A stretch of DNA of 64,000 bases from Halovivax limisalsi (GCF_023093535.1 NZ_CP095757.1:3534001-3598000), one strand, 5' to 3'. Shown: positions 44,779 through 54,620, counted from the first letter of the stretch. The notes: a model not told the origin generated them from the sequence alone. A program made the numbers and translations.

Positions 44779-46896
44779 ATGTCCCAAGCCATCGACGTCC
44801 TGCTCGTCGACAACGAGCCCAGTTTCGCCACGCTCGCCGCCGAGATGCTCGTCCGCGCCGACGAGTCCCTCGACGTCACGACGGAGACCAGTCCGTCTGC
44901 CGCCCTCGAGGCCGTCCGCGACGACCCGGTCGAGTGCGTCGTCTCCGACTACGACATGCCCCAGATGAACGGGCTCGAGTTGCTCGAAGCCGTTCGCGAG
45001 GCCGACGAGAACCTCCCGTTCGTCCTCTTTACGGGGAAGGGATCGGAGGAGATCGCGAGCGAGGCGATCGCCGCGGGCGTGACCGGCTACGTCCAGAAGA
45101 AGGCCGGCGCGGAGCAGTACGAACTGCTGGCGAACCAGATCGGCAACGCCGTCGCGCAGTACCGCGCCGAGACGGAGCTACGCGAGAGCGAGAAGCGCTA
45201 CGAGCGGACGCTGACGGGGCTGCACGAGACCACGCGCGACCTGATGCGCGCCGAGACCAAAGCCGAGATCTACCGCGCGGCGATCGACACGGCCGACGAC
45301 ATCCTCGGCGTGCCGATCGTCGCGACCTACCGGTTCGAACCGGCGGCACACGAACTCGAACACGCCGCCGCGACGGTCGCGACGGCGGAGTCGCTCGATC
45401 CCGACCGCAGCTACGCCCGGGGCGAGAGCGCGGCCTGGGAGGCGTTCTCCGCGGGCGAGATGGTCCACGTTCCCGACGTGGCGGCCGAGGGCGATTCGGC
45501 GGCGGATCGACGCCGGCGGAGCGAGGTGATCGTCCCCCTCGGCTCGCACGGCATCCTCGTCGCCGGCAGCGAGGCGCGCGACGGCTTCGACGAGACGACG
45601 ATCGAACTCATCCAGATTCTGGCGGCCAACACCGAAGCGGCCCTCGACCGCGCCGAGCGCGAACAGCTCCTTCGAGAACACGATCGACGGCTCACCCAGC
45701 AGAACGAGGAGTTGACCCGGCTCAACCAGACGAACGAGCTCGTCAGGGAGATCACCAGAGGCGTCGCCCAGGCGACGACGCGCACGGAGATCGAGACCAC
45801 CGTCTGCGACCGACTGGTCGGGGGCGACGGCTACCTCGGGGCCTGGATCGCGCCGGCGGAGGATCCCTCGGCGATCGCCGCACGAAGCGGCATCGACGCG
45901 ACCTACGCCGAACGGATCGAAGCCGACGGCGCGTCGGCCCCGGAGATCGATCTCGTCGAGCGGACGATCGCCGACGAGCGCGTCGAGGTCGTCCGGAACG
46001 TCCACGACGAACCCGCCTGGGACGGGCGGCGGTCGACCGCGCTCACGCACGGCTTTCAGACGGTCGTGGCCGTCCCGCTGCTCGCGCGCGATCGGTGCTA
46101 CGGCGCCATCGTCGTCCACGCGGTCGCGCCGGACGCGGTGACGGACCGCGAGAAGGAGGTGCTCGCGGAGCTGGGCGAGACGATCGGCCACGCGATCCGG
46201 AGCGCGGAGCGAACGCAGGCGATGCTCACCGACGAACGGGTCGAGCTCGACCTCGACTGCACCGACGAGCACGTGCTGTTCAACCAGCTCTCGAGCGCGA
46301 TCGATCGGCCGCTCTCGCTCGAGGGGATCGTCGAGCGCGACGGGGATCGGCTCGTCTGCTTCGTCCGCGTCGAGACCGGTTCGGACGGCGACGTTCCCGA
46401 CGTCGCAGCGACGGTACCCGGCGTCGAGCGCTGCTCCGTCGTCTCGGACGGCGACGACTCCCTCCTCCTCGACGTGACGGTCCGGACGACCCCGCTGCTC
46501 GAAGCGCTGCGCGAGTTCGATACGCGCCTGCTCGACGCGACCGCCGACGGGACGACCTGTTCGCTCACGGTGCAGCTCCCCCACGGTGTCGACGCCCGGG
46601 CGCTCGTCGAGGCCGTCCGCGAGACGTTCCCATCGCTCGAGCTCGCCGCCCGTCGGGAGACGAGCCGGGGCCGACAGTCCGCTCCCTCCGACAACGGGCT
46701 CGAGTCTGCGCTGACGGGGAAACAGCTCGAAGCGCTCGAGTCGGCCCACTACAGCGGCTTCTTCGAGTGGCCACGCGAGAGTACCGGCGAGGACCTCGCG
46801 GAGACCCTCGGCGTGTCCGCGCCCACGCTCCACTACCACCTCCGAGCGGCCCAGCGAAAACTCGTCGAACTGGCGTTCGACGGCGGTTCTAAGTAA
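44779..46896 (+). CDS. Receiver-GAF-GAF-bacterio-opsin-activator-HTH regulator
   Basis: A 705-residue protein. Residues 1-120 are a receiver domain (DVLLVDNEPSF, phosphoacceptor in VVSDYDMPQMNGLELL, and the lysine in VQKKAG). Two GAF domains follow (about 145-295 and 315-475), then the bat-associated domain (about 480-640) and the HTH-10 domain at the end (LTGKQLEALESAHYSGFFEWPRESTGEDLAETLGVSAPTLHYHLRAAQRKLVELAF). It probably takes a phosphoryl group from an unlinked histidine kinase and senses a ligand or light/redox signal with its GAF domains. The divergent dehydrogenase operon is a plausible target. Confidence 0.93.
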   Translation: MSQAIDVLLVDNEPSFATLAAEMLVRADESLDVTTETSPSAALEAVRDDPVECVVSDYDMPQMNGLELLEAVREADENLPFVLFTGKGSEEIASEAIAAGVTGYVQKKAGAEQYELLANQIGNAVAQYRAETELRESEKRYERTLTGLHETTRDLMRAETKAEIYRAAIDTADDILGVPIVATYRFEPAAHELEHAAATVATAESLDPDRSYARGESAAWEAFSAGEMVHVPDVAAEGDSAADRRRRSEVIVPLGSHGILVAGSEARDGFDETTIELIQILAANTEAALDRAEREQLLREHDRRLTQQNEELTRLNQTNELVREITRGVAQATTRTEIETTVCDRLVGGDGYLGAWIAPAEDPSAIAARSGIDATYAERIEADGASAPEIDLVERTIADERVEVVRNVHDEPAWDGRRSTALTHGFQTVVAVPLLARDRCYGAIVVHAVAPDAVTDREKEVLAELGETIGHAIRSAERTQAMLTDERVELDLDCTDEHVLFNQLSSAIDRPLSLEGIVERDGDRLVCFVRVETGSDGDVPDVAATVPGVERCSVVSDGDDSLLLDVTVRTTPLLEALREFDTRLLDATADGTTCSLTVQLPHGVDARALVEAVRETFPSLELAARRETSRGRQSAPSDNGLESALTGKQLEALESAHYSGFFEWPRESTGEDLAETLGVSAPTLHYHLRAAQRKLVELAFDGGSK

Positions 46897-47252
46897 TTAG
46901 TGTTTATCCGTTGTCATACGCAAAGGAATAGGCATTATTCTTAACCCCCCGGCAGCCATACACATAGTTGGCGCTACGACGGTACTAGTCGCCATCCACC
47001 CACCCCACCCCCCAATCCCTTTACGCGGTGGACCCCCCAACATCCCCACTAGCCGACGCGTTTCCCGCCTGTCGAGCCCGAGACCGACGACGAGCTTCGC
47101 CCACGGAGACTTCGTCACGAGCCAGTGGTCGTGAAACCGAGCCGTCGAGCCAAGCAAGTCGCCCCGAGACGTCGCAGTCAGTGCGGAGCGATGCCGAGTT
47201 CACGGCGACGGGCTCCCACGTCGACGAACCGCAACCGTGAACCCACCGTTCG
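46897..47252. other. Intergenic stretch with a C-rich tract
   Basis: No gene is supported. It begins with an AT-rich stretch (ATTATTCTTAACC near 46935) behind the regulator stop, which may terminate it. Around 46990-47040 there is a strand-asymmetric C-rich run (CCACCCACCCCACCCCCC). The remainder resembles ordinary GC-rich DNA. Confidence 0.45.
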
Positions 47253-47987
47253 TCAATCCGACTCCCACTCGATCCAGTCTCGCTCCCAGCCGCGCCTCGC
47301 CGCCGCCCGCCGGGCCGCGACTTCCTCGTCCTCTCGCGTCGTTCGGTTGCGTTCGAGCGCGCCCGACTGCTCGCCCGGAACGAGCAGCGGTTCGAACGAG
47401 ACCGCCTCGCCCTCGACGGGGCCGGACGGGGTCTCGACCACCAGCCGCTGACCACCAGCGCCCCGCGGGTACACGAGTCGACCGTCCGCAGCGAGCTGGC
47501 TCCCCAGCGCGTCGGGAACGGAGACGGCCGCGGCCTCGAGCAGAATCCGGTCGAACGGGGCGTACGCCGGCAGGCCGCGAGCGCCGTCGCGCCAGTCGAC
47601 CAGGACGCCGTCGTAGCCCGCCTCCGAGAGGTTCCGTCGCGCCGCGGCGACCAGCGGCCGGGCGATCTCGACCGCGTGAACGTTCGTCTCGCCGACCAGT
47701 TCCGCGAGCACCGCGGCGGTGTACCCGACGCCGGCCCCGACCACGAGGACGGAATCGTCTCGCGCCGGCGCGAGCGCTTCCAGCAACCTGGCGACGTCGC
47801 TCGGCGAGAGGATGCGCGTCCCGCGGTGGTCGTACTCGCGATCCGCGTACGGATCGACCGAGTTCGGGAGGAAGACTTCGCGGGGAACCTCCTGCATCGC
47901 GATCGCGAGAGTATCGTCCGACAGCACCGCCTTCGACTCGTGCTGGAGCCCCTCGACCATGTCGGCGCGGAGCACCGCGGGATCCAT
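47253..47987 (-). CDS. Protein-L-isoaspartate O-methyltransferase-like protein, divergent paralogue
   Basis: A 244-residue protein. The SAM-binding region is present (LVVGAGVGYTAAVLAELVG, VHAVEIARPL) and the N-terminus keeps the VPREVFLPNS motif of PCMT. The substrate loop of true PCMT enzymes (QTISxPxMVA) is replaced by RILSPSDVARLL, so L-isoaspartyl specificity is doubtful. The C-terminal 45 residues are charged and helical. A canonical Pcm gene lies just upstream on the same strand with a 125-base gap. The ATG at MDPAVLR was chosen; an upstream in-frame extension is possible. Confidence 0.82.
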   Translation of the reverse strand: MDPAVLRADMVEGLQHESKAVLSDDTLAIAMQEVPREVFLPNSVDPYADREYDHRGTRILSPSDVARLLEALAPARDDSVLVVGAGVGYTAAVLAELVGETNVHAVEIARPLVAAARRNLSEAGYDGVLVDWRDGARGLPAYAPFDRILLEAAAVSVPDALGSQLAADGRLVYPRGAGGQRLVVETPSGPVEGEAVSFEPLLVPGEQSGALERNRTTREDEEVAARRAAARRGWERDWIEWESD

Positions 47988-48112
47988 ACCTCGCCTATCC
48001 AGCGGATCGATAAGAATGGCGCGCTTGCATCGGGTCGGCTGGGGTTCGCCCACCCGCGCCGGCGGGTTTCGACTCCCTATTCAGCGAGTTCAGCGACGGT
48101 GCGACCGGCCGC

Positions 48113-48787
48113 TCACCCCCGGACCTGGACGAATCGAACGGCCCCGTGTTCGCTGCGCTCGACCTCGCCGGACGGCGCCACGTCGAGTCGCACGAGCACC
48201 TGCCGCGAGCGACCGATCGGCGCCAGGAGCGTCCCTCTCGGTCGCACCTGCTCGAGGACGGCCTCCGGCGCAGACTCGAACGCACACGTGGCGTAGGCCG
48301 CGTCGTAGGGCGCGTTCGCGGGCCAGCCCTCGCGACCGTCGCCGACCCGAACCGAGACCGCCCCGTACCCGAGTCCCGCGAGGCGCTCGCGCGCCCGCTC
48401 GGCCAGTTCGTCGCTGTACTCGACCGAAAAGACGTTCTCCGCGCCGACGAGTTCGGCCGTCACGGCCGCGTGGTACCCGCAGCCGGTGCCGATTTCGAGG
48501 ACGCGATCGCCCCGGTCGAGTCCGAGCCGGTCGCACATGATCGCCACCATGTGCGGCGCGCTGATCGTCTGGTCGTCGGCGATCGGGAGCGGTCGATCGC
48601 GATAGGCGCGGTCGCGCCGCTCCGGCGGGACGAACGCGTGTCGCGGCACCGCCTCCACGGCGTCGAGGACCCGTTCGTCGTCGATGCGACTCGAAAGGGT
48701 CTCGCGAAGCGCCCGTCGCGCCTCGGCGTAGTCGTCGAGCGCTCCGTCCGCCATCTCGAAATCGTCGGTGTCTGCGTCCTCGCTCAT
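48113..48787 (-). CDS. pcm: Protein-L-isoaspartate O-methyltransferase
   Basis: A 224-residue protein with all PCMT landmarks: VPRHAFVPPERRDRAY, ADDQTISAPHMVAIMCDRL (substrate loop), LEIGTGCGYHAAVTAELVG (SAM motif I), VGDGREGWPANAPYDAAYATCAF and the C-terminal strands. It methylates L-isoaspartyl residues formed by protein ageing so they can return to L-aspartate. It acts in the cytosol. It lies between a divergent paralogue and a zinc-finger protein, with an aminopeptidase nearby, suggesting a protein repair and turnover cluster. Confidence 0.93.
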   Translation of the reverse strand: MSEDADTDDFEMADGALDDYAEARRALRETLSSRIDDERVLDAVEAVPRHAFVPPERRDRAYRDRPLPIADDQTISAPHMVAIMCDRLGLDRGDRVLEIGTGCGYHAAVTAELVGAENVFSVEYSDELAERARERLAGLGYGAVSVRVGDGREGWPANAPYDAAYATCAFESAPEAVLEQVRPRGTLLAPIGRSRQVLVRLDVAPSGEVERSEHGAVRFVQVRG

Positions 48788-48829
48788 CGACTCACCTCGG
48801 TTGGGCCTCGGTTCCGGCCGCCGCGCACG

Positions 48830-49483
48830 TTACCAGGCCGACCACGCCGAGGACGTCTCGTCCCAGGCGTAAACGCGCTTTGCGTCCTTCGCGAGGACGA
48901 CGTCGCCCTCCATCTCGTACCGGTCGCGATCGTAATCGTCGACGTCGCCGCGGACGACGATCGCGTCGATCGAGAATTCCTCGTCGTCGACCGACTCCGT
49001 CTCGCCCACCGTCAGTTCGTAGTCCCCGGGGACGAACAGCGTCGTCGAGCGGCTCTCGTCGTGGCTTCCGTCCTCCGGGTGGATCGTGACGTTGACGGCG
49101 ACGTTGTCCACCTCGCGGGTCCAGACGGTCTCGACGTCCTCGGCCGGTGCCGATTCGCGCCGGCGGTGCCCGTCCAGTTCGACGCTCGTCACGCGAACCG
49201 TCGCGAGCAGTTCGTCGGTCTCTAAGAGGAACTCGTCGCCGACCGCAACGGTCTCGTCGGCCGGCGTCGTCACGTTCGCCGCGAACGACTCGCCACCCTG
49301 CGAGACGACGACGTCGAGGGTCACCTCCGCCGTCGACTCTGGCTGGGTCTTGTGGACGTGCGCGCACTCGCCGCAGCGGACCGTCACCGATCCGCCGCCG
49401 GGCGACAGCACCTCGTGGACCGTCTCGACGTCCGGCGAACACGACGGACACGAGACGGCGAGGCGGTCCTGGATCTCGCTCAT
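48830..49483 (-). CDS. HVO_0476-type zinc finger protein
   Basis: A 217-residue protein. The N-terminus has a zinc-ribbon-like pair: SCPSCSPDVETVHEVL and VRCGECAHVHKTQ. The remaining beta-rich domains (TLDVVVSQGGESFAANVTTPADETVAVGDEFLLE, ELDGHRR..., VVLAKDAKRVYAWDE) are conserved in a haloarchaeal family I recognise as HVO_0476-like. Function is unknown. It sits directly upstream of pcm on the same strand with a 42-base gap, a context often seen in haloarchaea. Confidence 0.82.
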   Translation of the reverse strand: MSEIQDRLAVSCPSCSPDVETVHEVLSPGGGSVTVRCGECAHVHKTQPESTAEVTLDVVVSQGGESFAANVTTPADETVAVGDEFLLETDELLATVRVTSVELDGHRRRESAPAEDVETVWTREVDNVAVNVTIHPEDGSHDESRSTTLFVPGDYELTVGETESVDDEEFSIDAIVVRGDVDDYDRDRYEMEGDVVLAKDAKRVYAWDETSSAWSAW

Positions 49484-49516
49484 ATCCACTCTTACGGCTA
49501 CGCGCGTAAAAGACGA

Positions 49517-49552
49517 TTGGACTGGCGGACGGGCTTGGACTGGCGGACGGGC
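49517..49552. repeat. Exact tandem repeat, 2 x 18 bp, with degenerate third unit
   Basis: TTGGACTGGCGGACGGGC occurs twice in direct succession, followed within ten bases by the related TCTGGACCGGCGGGCG. It lies 34 bases upstream of the zinc-finger gene start, over its presumed promoter region. The length may vary among strains. Confidence 0.85.
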
Positions 49553-49641
49553 GGGGTCTGGACCGGCGGGCGAACCGAGCACCGTCCCGCTCGGATAGCG
49601 AAAGGGATCGGGCGGAAGCGCGGAGGCGCGTTCGGCCGCTC

Positions 49642-50604
49642 TCAGGCGTCCGGTTCCGGCAGGGTAACCTCGGTCCCGTCGGCGTAGACGGTCGCGTCCT
49701 CGATGATGCCGTCGAGGTGGATCGGCGCCTCGACGTCGCCGCCGATGCCCATGTCGTCGCCGATCGCGATGTGGACCGTGCCGCCCGCCTTCTCGTCGAG
49801 CAGGACCGATCCGACCAGGTCGGTCACCGCGACGTTCGTCCCGATGCCGAGCTCCGCGAGGTTGTACGCCGCGTCGCCGACCGCTTCGGCGGCTTCCGCG
49901 ACCGTCTCGCGCACGTCCTCGTCGCTAATCTCGGTGACGAGGCCGTCCTCGACCGTGAAGCTCAGGGTTTGGCCCGCCTCGAGCCGGCCGTGAGGCATCA
50001 TCGTCCCGTCGACGACGTACGTCCCGTCGGCCGATTCCGGGCTGACGAACACCTCGCCCGCCGGAAGGTTCGACATCGCGCCCGGCTCGTGGACGATCCC
50101 CGTGTCGGCGTTCCACGCTCGCGACCCCACCTCGAACGTGATATCCGTCCCGCCAGGACCGGTCACCCGGATCTCGTCCGCGCCGTCGACCTGTTCGAGG
50201 ACGTCCTCGCAGTGGCCGGCGATCGCCTCGTAATCCGCGTCGAGCCCGGTCGTGAACACCGCCTCGGTGATCCCCGGCAGCGTCGCGACGCGAGCGCCCG
50301 CCTCGTTGGCCTCACCACGCGCGCGAGTGTGACTCAAGCTCTTCGACGTCGGCGCGAGGACGACGTCGGCAGCGGCCATCGCCGCCGCGACCGGCTCCGG
50401 CGGTTCGCTGCCGTGGGTTTCGCCCGGCGGATAGCGCACGATCACCGCGTCGTCCGTGATTTCGCTCGCGACGCGGTACAGCGCCTCGCCGATCGCCTGG
50501 CGGTTATCGTCGGTCACGATCGCACACGACTCGGTCGCCTCGAGGGCGAGACACTGCTCGACCGCCGTCCGCGCGGGGGCTCCCAGCGATGGATCGACGT
50601 TCAT
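49642..50604 (-). CDS. M29-type aminopeptidase
   Basis: A 320-residue protein similar to the thermophilic metalloaminopeptidase family (AmpT/AmpS), somewhat shorter than the usual 360-410. Motifs include [40 protein letters not shown] in the N-terminal half and [48 protein letters not shown] and [17 protein letters not shown] near the C-terminus, which contain the glutamate, histidine and aspartate metal ligands. It removes N-terminal residues from peptides in the cytosol. Confidence 0.87.
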   Translation of the reverse strand: MNVDPSLGAPARTAVEQCLALEATESCAIVTDDNRQAIGEALYRVASEITDDAVIVRYPPGETHGSEPPEPVAAAMAAADVVLAPTSKSLSHTRARGEANEAGARVATLPGITEAVFTTGLDADYEAIAGHCEDVLEQVDGADEIRVTGPGGTDITFEVGSRAWNADTGIVHEPGAMSNLPAGEVFVSPESADGTYVVDGTMMPHGRLEAGQTLSFTVEDGLVTEISDEDVRETVAEAAEAVGDAAYNLAELGIGTNVAVTDLVGSVLLDEKAGGTVHIAIGDDMGIGGDVEAPIHLDGIIEDATVYADGTEVTLPEPDA

Positions 50605-51014
50605 GGCTCACCGTGGGCGCGGCCGCGGGAAAGCCCTTCTCACTTTCGGCGGACATACCGATAGTAGCGCCGACCGCCGACGTCGCGTTTCGAAAGCGGA
50701 GCCTGCTGTCGGAACGTCGATCGAGACGGGCGCTTCGGACCGCGAATCAGCCGATCGATCGGCGGAACGATTCGCGACGGAGGAAACCGGTAGGGCGAGG
50801 TCCGTCCGGCGACGGCGCCTGCCATCCCGAGCGAAGGGCCGTCTTCCCGCAACCCATTTCGAGCCCGCAAGCGCCATCAGACGACGAATTTCGCCCTGGT
50901 CTCTGCACGGTAGTAGCTCTCTCGTCGGAACGTACCGGCCCCACGCCGGCTCGATCGATTACTGAAAGCGGACCTCGAAACGCTTACCCCCCTCGATACT
51001 GGAGTTTCCCGCAC
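50605..51014. other. Intergenic stretch between aminopeptidase and GAPDH
   Basis: No gene is supported; frames are arginine-rich and lack promoters. Both flanking genes are transcribed away from it. GCTTACC near 50980 could be a weak TATA box of GAPDH. No tRNA or other RNA fold was recognised. Confidence 0.45.
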
Positions 51015-52028
51015 ATGCTACAGGTCGCGATAAACGGGTACGGGACGATCGGCAAACGGGTCGCGGACGCCGTCCGGGCCCAGCCGGACATGGCGGTCGC
51101 GGGCGTCGCCAAGACGCGGCCGAACTTCGAGGCCGAGACGGCCGTCGAGCGCGGCTACCCGCTCTACGCCGCGGTCGCCGATCGCGCCGAGCGATTCGCC
51201 GAGGCGGGCCTCGAGGTCGAGGGCCCGGTCGCGGACCTCGTCGCGGCGGCGGACGTCGTGGTCGACGCCACGCCGAGCGGAATCGGCGCGTCGAACAAGG
51301 AGCTCTATCAGGAGTACGACACGCCGGCGATCTACCAGGGCGGCGAGGACGCCGACGTCGCCGACGTGAGCTTCAACGCCCGATCGAACTACGCGGACGC
51401 GATCGACGCCGAGCACGTCCGCGTCGTCTCGTGTAACACGACGGGCCTCTCGCGGCTCATCGCGCCGCTCTCGGAGACCTACGGCATCGAGAAGGTCCGA
51501 GCGACGCTCGTCCGCCGCGGCGGTGACCCCGGCCAGACGTCCCGCGGGCCGATCAACGACATCCTGCCGGACCCGGTGACGATCCCGTCCCACCACGGCC
51601 CCGACGTCAACACGATCTTCCCCGACGTCGACATCGACACCATGGGGCTGAAGGTGCCGGCGACGCTGATGCACACCCACAGCCTGAACGTCACCCTGGA
51701 GTCGGCCGTCGACGCCGCCGACGTCCGCGACCTGCTCGCCGAGGAGGATCGCCTCTTCCTGATCCCAGAAACGTTCGACATCGACGGCGCCGGGAAACTC
51801 AAGGAGTACGCCGACGACGTCGGCCGGCCGCGCGGCGACCTCTGGGAGAACTGCATCTGGGCGGAGTCCGTCTCGACGGAGGGTCGCGACCTCTACTGCT
51901 TCCAGGCGATCCACCAGGAATCCGACGTCGTCCCGGAGAACATCGACGCGATCCGCGCGGTCACCGGCGCCGCCGACGCCGCGGAGAGCGTCGCGCGGAC
52001 GAACGAGACGATGGGGATCGGGCTCTGA
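51015..52028 (+). CDS. gap: Glyceraldehyde-3-phosphate dehydrogenase, archaeal type II
   Basis: A 337-residue archaeal-type GAPDH. The nucleotide-binding [14 protein letters not shown] opens the protein, the catalytic cysteine is in [13 protein letters not shown] and the active-site histidine region reads [15 protein letters not shown]. It interconverts glyceraldehyde-3-phosphate and 1,3-bisphosphoglycerate with NAD(P); in haloarchaea the archaeal-type enzyme mainly serves gluconeogenesis. The ATG at [10 protein letters not shown] is unambiguous. Confidence 0.97.
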   Translation: MLQVAINGYGTIGKRVADAVRAQPDMAVAGVAKTRPNFEAETAVERGYPLYAAVADRAERFAEAGLEVEGPVADLVAAADVVVDATPSGIGASNKELYQEYDTPAIYQGGEDADVADVSFNARSNYADAIDAEHVRVVSCNTTGLSRLIAPLSETYGIEKVRATLVRRGGDPGQTSRGPINDILPDPVTIPSHHGPDVNTIFPDVDIDTMGLKVPATLMHTHSLNVTLESAVDAADVRDLLAEEDRLFLIPETFDIDGAGKLKEYADDVGRPRGDLWENCIWAESVSTEGRDLYCFQAIHQESDVVPENIDAIRAVTGAADAAESVARTNETMGIGL

Positions 52029-52149
52029 GCGACCGGAGCGAATCGAAGGCCATCGGTCGCTGCAGACGGCCGAGTCGAACCGAGGCGTCCGCCTCCCCGA
52101 CCCGTTTGCCGACAGAAAGCTTTTGGACGGCCGGGCGCAACGCCTTCGT

Positions 52150-52548
52150 ATGAGACGAGACGACCGCGACGAACCCTTCGACGATCTCTTTCGCGAAATC
52201 GAACGGATGATGAACGACATGATGAAGGGTGCGAACGTCGAGTTCGACTCCTCGACGACGACGGTCGAAAACGGCTTCGGCGCCGACACCCACGTCGACA
52301 TTCACGACACCGACGACGAGATCCGCGTCGTCGCGGACCTGCCCGGCGTCGAGAAAGACCACATCGAACTCGAGTGCGACGGCAAGACGATGACGATCTC
52401 CGCCCGTTCGGACCGCCGCGAGTACGACGAGCGCGTCTCGTTGCCGCGACGCGTCAACGAACACACCGCGAGCGCGACCTACAACAACGGCGTTCTGGAG
52501 GTCGTCTTCGAACCCGCAGAGCAGAGTTCGGGCATCAGCCTCGAGTGA
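52150..52548 (+). CDS. Hsp20/alpha-crystallin small heat shock protein
   Basis: A 132-residue protein. The N-terminus is a polar/methionine-rich helix (FDDLFREIERMMNDMMKG). The alpha-crystallin domain (about 50-125) is complete: DTHVDIHDTDDEIRVVADLPGVEKDHIELECDGKTMTISA and RRVNEHTASATYNNGVLEVVFEP. It holds unfolding proteins as an oligomeric chaperone. The ATG at MRRDDRD was chosen because AAGCTTTTGG lies 24-33 bases upstream. Confidence 0.92.
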   Translation: MRRDDRDEPFDDLFREIERMMNDMMKGANVEFDSSTTTVENGFGADTHVDIHDTDDEIRVVADLPGVEKDHIELECDGKTMTISARSDRREYDERVSLPRRVNEHTASATYNNGVLEVVFEPAEQSSGISLE

Positions 52549-52594
52549 TCCCGCCGCGGTCACAGCGCTTTTCCGTCTCGAAACTGGTCGACGT

Positions 52595-53449
52595 CTAGTC
52601 CGCCGTCGACCGGATCACGTCGACGAGTCGGTCGAAAAAGTCCGGTTCGTACTTTTCGGCGGCGTCGATCGTCGGGCGCACGTTCGTCTCGGTGACGACG
52701 ACCCGGTCGTCGGTCGCGAGGAGATCGACGCCGAGGTAGGGGCTCCCGATGGCGTCGGCAGCCCGCTCCGCGATCTCGTGCCACGCCGCTGGCAGCTCGG
52801 CGCCCACCGCCTCCGCGCCGCGGTGGACGTTGTACTTCCACCGATCTCCGTCCGAATCGGCCGGGAGTCGCCGCTCGACGCCGCCCGCGTACGCGCCGTC
52901 GAGGACCATCGCGCGGTAATCCGCCGCGCCCGGGAGATACTCCTGGACGAGGTAGGTGCGGTCCTCGACGGCCGGATTCGTGTGGAGGAGATCGAGATAG
53001 TCGACGACGCCCGAGAGGGAATCGTAGTCGTCGACCTTGACGACCCCCTCGCCGCGGGTCGCGTAATCCGGTTTGACGACGACCGGGCCGTCGAATCGGT
53101 CGAACACGGACGCCAGCGACTCCGTCGTCAACGGGTTCGAGACCGAGATCGTCTTCGGCGTCGGAACGCCGGCGCTGTTCAGGCGAGCCAGCGTCTCCGC
53201 CTTGTACCGCGAGCGAAGGAGCGTCTCTCGGTCGTTGACCCACGGTACGTCGAGGAGTGCGTCCGCGACGCCGCCCTCGGGGAGGCGCTGTGGATAGACG
53301 AATCCGACGTCGACGTCCGCGTCGCTCGCAGTGTCGAGCTGGACTGTCCGCTCCTCGGTCGGCACGTGTACCGGCGTGATTCCGCGTTCCCGCAGCGGCG
53401 CTTCCAGGCGATCGTACTCCGGTTCGGTCGCGAGTGCGAGGCGGGTCAT
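52595..53449 (-). CDS. RimK-like ATP-grasp ligase
   Basis: A 284-residue protein. A short N-terminal domain (1-85) is followed by an ATP-grasp fold: GVPTPKTISVSN, VVVKPDYATRGEGVVKV (phosphate loop), YLVQEYLPG, YRAMVLDGAYAGGVERRLPAD and the metal-binding YLGVDLLATDDRVVVTETNVRPTID. RimK relatives join amino acids to a carboxyl group; the substrate is unknown. A 65-base stretch near its 3' end occurs again, exactly, upstream of rpa3. No partner genes are obvious. Confidence 0.85.
   Translation of the reverse strand: MTRLALATEPEYDRLEAPLRERGITPVHVPTEERTVQLDTASDADVDVGFVYPQRLPEGGVADALLDVPWVNDRETLLRSRYKAETLARLNSAGVPTPKTISVSNPLTTESLASVFDRFDGPVVVKPDYATRGEGVVKVDDYDSLSGVVDYLDLLHTNPAVEDRTYLVQEYLPGAADYRAMVLDGAYAGGVERRLPADSDGDRWKYNVHRGAEAVGAELPAAWHEIAERAADAIGSPYLGVDLLATDDRVVVTETNVRPTIDAAEKYEPDFFDRLVDVIRSTAD
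52665..52729. repeat. 65-bp segment duplicated exactly at 60495-60559
   Basis: This part of the ATP-grasp gene (encoding about VDLLATDDRVVVTETNVRPTID) is repeated with no mismatch 7.8 kb away. Both copies begin TCGATC and end GATCGAC, so the shared block is bounded by GATC sites. Confidence 0.95.
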
Positions 53450-53811
53450 GGTCAGCGGTGGATCGATCGCGTCAGAGTGAGTACGAAGCGGCCGACAAAG
53501 AAGGCCCCGATGAACGCCTGCAGGCTTCCGAGTAACCGGAACGTCCGCGTACCCGCCACCGCCCGAACTCGTCATCCCCATCGAAGATGACCACCAAAGC
53601 CACCGCGAAGATGGTCGCGAAAGCCACCGATCGGAATAAAGCGTCCGAACGACGGCCGCGAGCGCGTGATCGCGCCAGCGATCCGCGCGACCCGGGGGAG
53701 GGCAGGGCTCGCCGACGGGTATCGCACCGCGAGGGAGTCCGCGTGCGGACTCGCGAGCGGGCCGACGACCGATGTGAAGCGCGCAACGCGCGCTGAACGG
53801 AGGGAGGAGTG
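53450..53811. other. Intergenic stretch with GC hairpins
   Basis: No supported gene. It holds a perfect 8-bp stem (GAGTCCGC/GCGGACTC, 53735-53752) and a 7-bp stem (AGCGCGC/GCGCGCT, near 53777-53793). They occupy the same relative position as the two distal stems behind aEF-2, and belong to the element continued by the next entry. Confidence 0.55.
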
Positions 53812-53874
53812 CTTTTCATCGAAGTTTTTCCGAGTGGGGTCGCGAAGCGACCCCACGCAGAGAAAAAGTTCGGT
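53812..53874 (-). terminator. Hairpin 3' element/terminator behind L10e, copy of the aEF-2 element
   Basis: In the direction of L10e transcription: a T5 tract, a perfect 10-bp stem with three-base loop (GTGGGGTCGC/GCGACCCCAC, 53834-53856), an A5 tract and the core CTTCGATGAAAAG. The order T tract, hairpin, A tract, core and two further hairpins is the same as behind aEF-2 near 13.6 kb. The proximal T tract is a likely terminator. Confidence 0.65.
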
Positions 53875-54405
53875 CTACGAGATGAGCTGCTGCTCGCCCT
53901 TCTCGACGTCGATCGTACACGGCGGCGTGATCTTGTTGTACGCGCGGCGCATGGCTTCTTTGGCGAAGCCGGCGTCGTCGACGTCGCACCAGATGGTGAA
54001 GATGCGGTCGCCGCGGTCGATGCGGGCGGCGGTGCCGACGATCTTCCCGAAGGACTGGCGCATCCCGTCGGAGACGCGGTCCGCGCCCGCCCCGGTCGCC
54101 TGTTTGTTCTCCCGGATGACCTGGTGGGGGAACTTCCGGAGGATCATCTTGTAGTTGCCCTCGCCGGCGTTCTTGATCATGTGGCGGTTGGCCGAGAGGC
54201 GCGACGCCTCCAGGCTGCCGTGGCGGATCTGGACCGCCTCGTCGGTGACGAGGCTGATCTGGACGGGGTAGTCGTCGGGTTCGGCGGTGATGTCGCCCAT
54301 CTTGTGCTGTGCGATCTTCGAACCCGGGATGCCGGTGATGTACTCGCGTCGCGTGTACGCCGGCTTGTCGATGTCCCGGTACATGGAGGCGGGTTTCTCT
54401 GACAT
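53875..54405 (-). CDS. rpl10e: 50S ribosomal protein L10e/uL16
   Basis: A 176-residue archaeal uL16 (L10e). Conserved blocks are [88 protein letters not shown] and [18 protein letters not shown]. It helps form the tRNA accommodation site near the peptidyl transferase centre. It is transcribed alone here, with the hairpin element after its TAG stop. Confidence 0.97.
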   Translation of the reverse strand: MSEKPASMYRDIDKPAYTRREYITGIPGSKIAQHKMGDITAEPDDYPVQISLVTDEAVQIRHGSLEASRLSANRHMIKNAGEGNYKMILRKFPHQVIRENKQATGAGADRVSDGMRQSFGKIVGTAARIDRGDRIFTIWCDVDDAGFAKEAMRRAYNKITPPCTIDVEKGEQQLIS

Positions 54406-54620
54406 GGTTGTGGTTACTTACCGGAACCGAAGCCCAGAACCCGGATAAAGGCTTCGAACCGTCGACGGTGTGCTCGACGTCACGCCAGCCCGCTCCATCG
54501 CGCGACGACCGGGATGGACCGTACGCACGGGATCCCGTCCCACTGAACGGCGCGCAGGCCGTCGCCGGCTGGCTCTCACGCGTCGGGCGGTTTAAGGGCG
54601 CAGCGACGGTACCAGTCGGT

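Noticed and set aside
46990-47040. G-quadruplex regulatory element
   Set aside because: The C-rich run is asymmetric but its tracts are irregular in spacing, and there is no independent evidence of function.
50589-51014. N-terminal extension of GAPDH by 142 codons
   Set aside because: The extension is arginine-rich and the conserved NGYGTIG motif begins right after the internal ATG.
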